Assembly: GCA_047639415.1 (NCBI GenBank)
Contig: JBLINP010000044.1
Location: 1 to 21,664, forward strand
Direction of reading: 5' to 3'
Length of the DNA: 21,664 nt
Origin: OFTM34 sp047639415
GTDB lineage: Bacteria; Planctomycetota; UBA1135; GCA-002686595
A model generated the notes under the pieces. The model did no database searches. It was not told the DNA's origin and was given only the letters and a program-made list of their open reading frames with translations. Within the stretch, counting starts at the first letter, position 1; each line of letters opens with the position of its first letter. The position numbers were made by a program, and so were the translations under genes. This document shows positions 17,653-21,664 of the stretch, piece by piece.

Positions 17653-17672
17653 GCGTCCATGCTGAAGGACGC
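17653..17672 (+). other. Small hairpin in the leader of STAS-PilZ copy 2
   Basis: GCGTCC (17653-17658) and GGACGC (17667-17672) form a perfect 6-bp stem with an 8-base loop. It lies 35 bases before the ATG at 17708 and does not cover the ribosome site. It may be a remnant of an upstream terminator or a leader element. No T-run follows. Confidence 0.25.
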
Positions 17673-17690
17673 AATTTCGGCTGGCACCCC

Positions 17691-17707
17691 CGAAGAGGAA
17701 ATCTGAC
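17691..17707 (+). promoter_or_regulatory. Ribosome binding site of STAS-PilZ copy 2
   Basis: An AGAGGAAA purine block sits about 8 bases before the ATG at 17708. It is the clearest Shine-Dalgarno in the window and fixes this start. Copy 1 lacks a comparable site, so the two paralogues may be made at different levels. Confidence 0.6.
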
Positions 17708-18535
17708 ATGCGCTTTAGCGCCGAAGCCCGAGACTCGTACACCATCCTTCACCTTCACGGTGAGTTTGACACGTACTACTGTCCCTTCTTTCAGAAGGAG
17801 ATCGACGACCTCGTAGAAGCTGGAAGCACACACATCGTGCTCAACCTACGCATGGTCAAATTCCTCAATTCGACGGCCATGGGAGCCATCATTCGAGCCG
17901 GAAGCCAACTTGGAAAGCTGAATGGCAAGTTGGCGATCTCGCGCCCATCTGCCTTTAGCCGAGAAGTCCTGGAGAAGGTCGGTTTGGAGCGTTTGGTTCC
18001 AATATTCGATTCGGACGAATCAGCCGGCGAAGCCGTCATGGCTAGACCAAAGGGCGACCCGCTCTCCGACGCATCAATCGAAGATGACGAGAGTTTGGTT
18101 TTGTTTACGCTCGACGACGCCGAGCGGATCGAGCACTTCATTCCCATGGAAGACCGCACCAAATCCATAACCAATCCCGTTCACGGTCATAGCTTCGGCG
18201 GACGTTGGCGCGGAATCGGAAGGATGTCGGGGCTAGACACCGACGCGCTGCGTTTCACTTGGGGAGGCGGCCGCACAAAACTTTCGCCCTTCGAAATGTC
18301 GCAGATGCTGGCGGTCGGTTCGGATTTACGCGTGAAATTTCGACTGCCGCTACTCAAGCCTGGTCATTGCGAAGCACTCGTCACCGTACATGAAATCGAA
18401 GAGCGTGCCGACGGCGTCAAAGTGACGGCCAGCTTCGGAGAGATTGACGATGAGACTCGCAAAGCAGTCCAGCAATACACCGAGGACATGTCGTTTTTGA
18501 AGCAGGAGCTTCGCAAAGCCACAGAGTCCTCCTGA
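17708..18535 (+). CDS. STAS-PilZ-like fusion protein, copy 2
   Basis: This tandem paralogue of the preceding gene has the same length (275 residues) and domain order. By my count 63 of the first 110 residues are identical, and the C-terminal domain is similarly close. The STAS loop is NSTAMG at 54-59. In the PilZ-like part the first motif is the canonical RGIGR (168-172), but the second motif has decayed to GLDTDA (175-180), losing the DxSxxG pattern that copy 1 keeps. The linker is acidic (IEDDES). The role should be as for copy 1: a partner-switch protein under control of a serine kinase and the SpoIIE phosphatase. The motif split suggests that the copies differ in ligand binding or that one acts without ligand. 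It sits 174 bases downstream of copy 1 with its own good ribosome site and possibly its own promoter. Confidence 0.8.
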   Translation: MRFSAEARDSYTILHLHGEFDTYYCPFFQKEIDDLVEAGSTHIVLNLRMVKFLNSTAMGAIIRAGSQLGKLNGKLAISRPSAFSREVLEKVGLERLVPIFDSDESAGEAVMARPKGDPLSDASIEDDESLVLFTLDDAERIEHFIPMEDRTKSITNPVHGHSFGGRWRGIGRMSGLDTDALRFTWGGGRTKLSPFEMSQMLAVGSDLRVKFRLPLLKPGHCEALVTVHEIEERADGVKVTASFGEIDDETRKAVQQYTEDMSFLKQELRKATESS

Positions 18536-18536
18536 C

Positions 18537-18554
18537 GGGCAACAAAGCATGCCC
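18537..18554. terminator. Short hairpin between convergent genes
   Basis: GGGCA (18537-18541) and TGCCC (18550-18554) form a 5-bp stem with an 8-base loop in the 26-base gap between STAS-PilZ copy 2 (plus) and the glycosyltransferase (minus). The position fits a terminator, but the stem is short and no T-run follows. Confidence 0.3.
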
Positions 18555-18561
18555 ACACGGT

Positions 18562-19758
18562 TCAGGTCTTCTCGATCGCGCCGGAACTATTGATTTGCGA
18601 ACGAACGCTCGCCTGCGATCGAATCGCTTGTATCAGGACGTGTTCGAATCTCTCCGCGACGCTGGCCCAGCCAAAGCGAGACACCGCTTGCTCGCGCGCT
18701 TGTTGTCCCCAGCGTTCACGTGCGACCGGTGAACCCGCAGCACGCTGCATGATCTCTTTCCATTCCTCTGCGCTACCCGGCTTGGCTAACAACCCGGTCT
18801 CCTCCGGATTCACGTAGGAACGAAGTCGGTGATTGTCGGAGGCGAGGACGGGAATGCCGCAACTCATCGCCCTGATGATTTGTTTTCCGCGCACTTCGGC
18901 CGTCAAAGTCGGTACGGCAAGCAACGTCGATCCGCCTAGCAAGCCGGGTAGCTCCTCCTGGCGAAGGCGTCCGAGGAAATGCACTCGCTCGCTCACGCCC
19001 AAACGATCCGCTGCGGCCCGAAGTGAAACCCGCGCCTCACCTTCGCCGGAGAGAACCAGCGACCAGTCACTGCGCTGCCCCACCGTCGTGGCAAAGGCAT
19101 GCAGCAAAGTGTTCACGCCCCGCGCGTCCTCCAATCGACCGATGTAGCTCAATATCCGTCCACGAATACGATGCCTAGCAATCAGAGCGCTCGAGAGTCC
19201 GGGACGGAATCGTTCAAGGTCCACGCCGCCCGTCACCGTTTGAATCGAAGCTTGGGGGAAACCCTCTGCCAACGCCAAGCGCTCGGCCTCTTGGTCCAGC
19301 GCGATCAGCACATTGGCCGTACGTCGTACAAATCGGCCCCACAACCGTTCACCAATGGCTTGGAGAGCGCGTTCGTGCATGCGACGCGGGTGTTCGATTC
19401 CCGATTCGACTAAGACCAAACCGGCATCCAACTTCCGCGCGATACGGGCGCCCAACCAAGCGGTCGGTGACAACGCGTCGTAAGCCACCAATACATCCGG
19501 CTTCCATGAAAGGAGACCTGGAGTATCCGAATCAGTGGGCTCATCACTCGAGTGCGGAATGGCTCCCGGTGCAGCACCGAATCCGCGGACTTGGTGGCCG
19601 CGGCTCAATAATTCTCGCGCAATTTCCGGCGCATGATCGCCGCCTTTAGTCCCCATCGTCAGAGGGTCTACAAGCAGGGCAATTCGCAACGGGCGCTCTT
19701 CTATGGGGGTGTTGGTTTCGAATTTGATGGTCGAGATCTCCGGTAGGGATGGAATCAC
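18562..19758 (-). CDS. Family GT4-like glycosyltransferase
   Basis: The 398-residue protein has the GT-B two-domain layout. The N-terminal domain starts with PLRIALLVD (23-31), followed by a glycine-rich KGGDHAPEIARELLSRGH. The C-terminal nucleotide-sugar domain contains VTGGVDLERFRPG (175-187), ILSYIGRLEDARG (202-214), LVLSGEG and VHFLGRL. It should transfer a sugar from a nucleotide donor to a lipid or growing glycan. The usual GT4 E-x7-E donor motif is modified: Glu288 is followed seven residues later by Arg296 instead of Glu, in EVRGKQIIR. That may change the donor or reduce activity. Translation appears to start with GTG at 19758, since no ATG exists before residue 35, inside the first domain. 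It is not in an obvious sugar gene cluster; its neighbours are regulators and a HAD protein. Confidence 0.85.
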   Translation of the reverse strand: MIPSLPEISTIKFETNTPIEERPLRIALLVDPLTMGTKGGDHAPEIARELLSRGHQVRGFGAAPGAIPHSSDEPTDSDTPGLLSWKPDVLVAYDALSPTAWLGARIARKLDAGLVLVESGIEHPRRMHERALQAIGERLWGRFVRRTANVLIALDQEAERLALAEGFPQASIQTVTGGVDLERFRPGLSSALIARHRIRGRILSYIGRLEDARGVNTLLHAFATTVGQRSDWSLVLSGEGEARVSLRAAADRLGVSERVHFLGRLRQEELPGLLGGSTLLAVPTLTAEVRGKQIIRAMSCGIPVLASDNHRLRSYVNPEETGLLAKPGSAEEWKEIMQRAAGSPVARERWGQQAREQAVSRFGWASVAERFEHVLIQAIRSQASVRSQINSSGAIEKT

Positions 19759-19797
19759 TTTCCGACCAATCTATCGGGTTTCAAGAAACTCAATCTT

Positions 19798-19813
19798 GAT
19801 CTCTCAAGAGATC
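19798..19813. promoter_or_regulatory. Inverted repeat in divergent intergenic region
   Basis: GATCTC (19798-19803), TCAA, GAGATC (19808-19813) form a perfect 6-bp inverted repeat between the glycosyltransferase and HAD starts. It could be an operator for either gene, or chance. No known family is indicated. Confidence 0.25.
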
Positions 19814-19875
19814 CTCATCTCTGCCGACAACGAAGGGCGACACAAAGCATCGCTCACCCCACTCCCGTCTGCGCT

Positions 19876-20499
19876 ATGAGTTTCAACGAATACAACACGC
19901 CCACCCCACTGCCCGGAACACAAACCGCTCCGCGCGGCCTATTCATCGATTTATGGGGCACCTTGCTCGTTGAACCGCCGAAGGGGGAAAAAAAGACCGC
20001 CTCGAATCTGCGCTTCATCGACGGAGCTCTTGAAGCACTGTTTCAAGCGCACCGCGCGAATTGGCTGTTGTACCTCATAGGCAATGAACCGGAAGTTGCA
20101 CAGGGGCAATTGTCCGACGATGAATGGAATGAAATCAATCAGGCGTTCAGCGAACAAATTCGCGATGAAGGCATTCGGATTCAACGTCAGTACATCTGCC
20201 TCGATCATCCCGAAGGCGTAGGCGCGCACGCATTCGATTCCGTCTTCCTCTTGCCCAATACCGGTTACCTCTTTCACGCCATGCACAACGACTCGATCGA
20301 GCTCAACAAAAGCTGGATCATCGGTGACAGCACAGTGGAACTTGTTTCCGGTTGGAGAGCGGGTTGTCACCTAGCCGGTGTCGAAACGGGCCTTGGTGTT
20401 CAAGACGGCGAGTACCACGTCACTCCGGACTTTACTGCCAACAATATCGGCGAAGCCGTTTTGGGTGTGCTTGGAAAGCACCCCGTTCGACTCCTCTAA
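19876..20499 (+). CDS. HAD-superfamily protein related to GmhB-type phosphatases, probably catalytically altered
   Basis: The 207-residue protein has a HAD Rossmann fold. Motif I is DLWGTL at 25-30: nucleophile Asp25 is present, but the second Asp of DxDxT, the general acid/base of phosphatases, is Trp27. Motif II, usually TNQ in the histidinol-phosphate/heptose-bisphosphate phosphatase branch, reads IGNE (68-71). The Zn-finger-like C-x-x-H pair survives as C108/H111 in ICLDHPEG, but the later Cys pair is gone. The motif III lysine of RKPxxGM is replaced (LPNTGYLF, 126-133). Motif IV is GDSTVE at 150-155. So one nucleophile and part of motif IV remain. It may be a non-phosphatase HAD enzyme or a binding protein. 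GmhB acts in ADP-heptose synthesis, but no other heptose genes are in the window. The ATG at 19876 is the first reasonable start; no strong ribosome site is seen. Confidence 0.7.
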   Translation: MSFNEYNTPTPLPGTQTAPRGLFIDLWGTLLVEPPKGEKKTASNLRFIDGALEALFQAHRANWLLYLIGNEPEVAQGQLSDDEWNEINQAFSEQIRDEGIRIQRQYICLDHPEGVGAHAFDSVFLLPNTGYLFHAMHNDSIELNKSWIIGDSTVELVSGWRAGCHLAGVETGLGVQDGEYHVTPDFTANNIGEAVLGVLGKHPVRLL

Positions 20500-20509
20500 C
20501 TTGATTCTG

Positions 20510-20532
20510 GGCTGCTCCATCTCCGAGCAGCC
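20510..20532 (+). terminator. Hairpin after the HAD gene, likely terminator
   Basis: GGCTGCTC (20510-20517) and GAGCAGCC (20525-20532) make a perfect 8-bp stem with a 7-base loop, 11 bases after the HAD stop codon. The T-run is missing, so termination may be weak or factor-assisted. Confidence 0.55.
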
Positions 20533-20569
20533 AAACACGAACATTTCCTCGACCCATGGTCGAGATTTG

Positions 20570-20603
20570 CATCGGCCACTCCACCCCGATTTGGGGGCCG
20601 ATG
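20570..20603. repeat. Second hairpin downstream of the HAD gene
   Basis: CATCGGCC (20570-20577) and GGCCGATG (20596-20603) form a perfect 8-bp stem. Inside it, CCCC (20584-20587) can alternatively pair with GGGG (20593-20596). It lies just before the homopolymer block and could belong to the same structured element. Confidence 0.45.
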
Positions 20604-20609
20604 GGATCC

Positions 20610-20637
20610 GGGGGGCTAACCCCCCCCCGCCCCCCCC
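20610..20637. repeat. G6-CTAA-C9-G-C8 homopolymer hairpin
   Basis: Six G (20610-20615), CTAA, nine C (20620-20628), one G, then eight C (20630-20637). The G6 and C6 can pair as a very stable tetraloop-sized hairpin. On the minus strand the two G runs (8 and 9) could instead form a G-quadruplex. Such runs are prone to slippage in replication and to sequencing error, so the exact lengths should be treated with care. Confidence 0.7.
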
Positions 20638-20685
20638 TCTTTGATTTCGCCGGCTCGCTGTGCCGCGTTGATCCCAAATACTGGA

Positions 20686-20860
20686 GCCCCCGGACTGCCT
20701 GGCATCCGTGTTGATGGCTCGAACCTAAGGGATTGCGAGCACGAGACTTGGGCCCTTGAGCATCAGTGGCAAGGCCTCGCCGTCCTATTTTGAACGTAAA
20801 TCGAAGCTCCAGAGCGGGTTAGACCAGGCGATCAACACGGGTGCCAGGCAGTTCGGAGGC
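20686..20860. repeat. Long imperfect inverted repeat (REP/MITE-like), 115-base interior
   Basis: The left arm 20694-20715 and right arm 20831-20852 are inverted copies over 22 bases with one mismatch; the match continues outwards for several bases with two more mismatches. Each arm contains a palindromic core, TGCCTGGCA on the left and TGCCAGGCA on the right. Cores of this kind are typical of REP sequences mobilised by RAYT transposases and of small non-autonomous elements. The interior has no credible gene. No target-site duplication is obvious. Confidence 0.5.
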
Positions 20861-21034
20861 ATTCTTGTGCCAATCGTGAGGATCCCGGCCGCGATGTGAG
20901 GATCCGACGCCCCACATCGGTAGGATGGTGGTTAATCGGCGTGCTCGGCCTCTATGGGGCTCTCAGCACCGCTAACGGGCGAATACCTGCAAGATCTCCA
21001 CGAGTGGGATATATTTCAAAATAGGAAGTATTGC

Positions 21035-21472
21035 ATGAAGATGATCGGTGAATTGCTCACAGGGCGTGATGTAGTCACGGTTTCAAGCGCGACAACTGTT
21101 CGCGAAGCCGTCCACTGCATGAGGAAGAATAAGATTGGAGCGTTGATGATCGCTGATGATCAAAAAGCTCCCATCGGGATATTTACGGAACGCGATTTGA
21201 TGCTCCGAGTTGTTGGTGAAGGCGTTGATCCAGACACCGCTATCATCACCGACTATATGACGAAGGAACTTTTCTCCGTCTCTCCCGAGCGAACGGTATC
21301 CGATGCGGCCCACGAAGTTCAGGCCCGCCACATTCGCCACTTGCCAATCGTGCGCGATGGAAAACTCATCGGACTACTCAGCTTGCGTGACTTGTTGCGC
21401 GAGTTGCTACTTGTCAAGAAAGCCGAAGTTAAGGCCCTTACGGCCTATATCCAAGGCGCTGACAATCCCTAA
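21035..21472 (+). CDS. Two-CBS-domain protein
   Basis: The 145-residue protein is almost entirely a pair of CBS domains (Bateman module): the first at about 8-60 (VVTVSSATTVREAV, IGIFTERDLM), the second at about 75-130 (LFSVSPERTVSDAA, RHIRHLPIV, LIGLLSLRDLL). CBS pairs bind adenosine nucleotides such as AMP, ATP or SAM and sense energy state; stand-alone proteins regulate partners not known here. I place the start at the ATG 21035 because AGGAAG sits 6 bases upstream and the first CBS begins right after; an ATG at 20954 would add 27 residues without family likeness. It is preceded by the repeat-rich stretch and followed by a hairpin, so it is probably transcribed alone. Its codon third positions look more AT-rich than those of the neighbours, by eye only. 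Confidence 0.88.
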   Translation: MKMIGELLTGRDVVTVSSATTVREAVHCMRKNKIGALMIADDQKAPIGIFTERDLMLRVVGEGVDPDTAIITDYMTKELFSVSPERTVSDAAHEVQARHIRHLPIVRDGKLIGLLSLRDLLRELLLVKKAEVKALTAYIQGADNP

Positions 21473-21506
21473 ATTTTCGGAGAAGCTTGAGTCCCAGCAA
21501 CTCGTA

Positions 21507-21538
21507 ATCTGAAAAGGGCCGTCCGGCTCGAATCAGAT
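21507..21538. terminator. Nested hairpin after the CBS gene, possible bidirectional terminator
   Basis: Outer arms ATCTGA (21507-21512) and TCAGAT (21533-21538) enclose an inner stem, GGGCC (21516-21520) with GGCTC (21525-21529), loop GTCC, one G-T pair. It lies 34 bases after the CBS stop and directly before a minus-strand stop codon, as expected between convergent genes. There is no clear T-run. Confidence 0.45.
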
Positions 21539-21664
21539 CTATTCGATTTCGTTAGGTCCCGGCAGGGTGAATCGTATTCCCGATCGAATGCGTACAGGCC
21601 ATTTCCCTGGTGCCCTCAAGCGCCCGCTGCGAATCCGAATCGGACTTCCACCATGGTGAGCGAT
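21539..21664 (-). CDS. Possible C-terminal end of a minus-strand gene (truncated by window edge)
   Basis: On the minus strand a frame runs open from the window edge to a TAG at 21539-21541 and gives 41 residues ending in FTLPGPNEIE. The product is rich in Arg, Pro and Gly and contains two similar pieces, PIRIRSG and PVRIRSG. I do not recognise it. A second minus frame is also open for about 36 codons, so coding is not proven. The hairpin immediately after the stop makes a gene end plausible. Confidence 0.25.
   Translation of the reverse strand: MAHHGGSPIRIRSGRLRAPGKWPVRIRSGIRFTLPGPNEIE

Larger units (their letters stand above)
20500..21034. other. Gene-poor 535-base stretch with hairpins and repeats
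   Basis: No convincing gene is visible here on either strand. Longer open stretches, such as one ending at 20899, lack a start codon and family signals. The region holds a terminator-like hairpin, a second hairpin, a G/C homopolymer block, a long inverted repeat with REP-like cores, a 10-bp direct repeat (GTGAGGATCC at 20876 and 20896) and a 7-bp hairpin (CGATGTG/CACATCG, 20892-20919). The 3' part must contain the promoter of the CBS gene, but I do not recognise it. Confidence 0.6.

Noticed and set aside
20705..20735. tRNA-like T-arm motif GGTTCGAGCC on the minus strand
   Set aside because: The flanking bases do not pair as a T-stem and no anticodon or acceptor stem can be built around it.
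20818..20824. GTTAGAC, which fits the integron attC core GTTRRRY
   Set aside because: No matching RYYYAAC partner occurs at a suitable distance and no integrase or cassette structure is present; taken as chance.
20728..20899. Open stretch of about 56 codons on the plus strand
   Set aside because: No ATG start, no ribosome site, spans one arm of the inverted repeat, and no family resemblance.

Overview
The window is gene-dense bacterial chromosome, moderately GC-rich by eye. It has no phage, integrase, CRISPR or rRNA/tRNA signature. The gene content (DUF58/BatA-type vWA proteins, SpoIIE/STAS regulators, a PilZ-like domain, NhaC-type antiporter, a two-gene ABC exporter) fits a Gram-negative, environmental, regulation-rich lineage. 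Planctomycetota or a deltaproteobacterial-type group is my guess, but no single marker here fixes the phylum.

Layout. (1) 1-2467, plus strand: the 3' end of a sulfotransferase gene, then an adenylate-forming ligase with an unrecognised 200-residue C-terminal domain. (2) 2500-9482, minus strand, listed in the order transcribed: a small membrane coiled-coil protein, asparaginyl-tRNA synthetase, the two half-transporters of a probable heterodimeric ABC exporter, and an SGNH-like exported protein. (3) 9706-12879, plus strand: an NhaC-family Na+/H+ antiporter with an extra N-terminal extracytoplasmic region, then an LPG_synthase_TM-type membrane protein. (4) 12876-16572, minus strand: a GAF-SpoIIE serine phosphatase, a DUF58 protein and a BatA-like vWA membrane protein, tightly packed. 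(5) 16706-18535, plus strand, divergent from block 4: two tandem paralogues, each an STAS domain joined to a PilZ-like domain. (6) 18562-19758, minus strand: a GT4-type glycosyltransferase. (7) 19876-20499, plus strand: a HAD-superfamily protein with degraded catalytic motifs. (8) 20500-21034: a gene-poor stretch with hairpins, a G/C homopolymer run and a long inverted repeat. (9) 21035-21472: a two-CBS-domain protein, then a hairpin and a possible convergent gene end.

The most notable system is blocks 4 and 5. An RsbU-like phosphatase sits head-to-head with two STAS proteins, its predicted class of substrate, and each STAS protein carries a PilZ-like domain, a fold often used to bind cyclic-di-GMP. 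The two copies have kept different halves of the PilZ ligand motif. This suggests a partner-switching module tied to a second messenger, with the phosphatase co-transcribed with envelope-type vWA genes. No serine-kinase/anti-sigma partner and no MoxR ATPase is visible, so the circuit is incomplete within the window.

The domain calls rest on motifs read by eye. Functional links between neighbours are inference.
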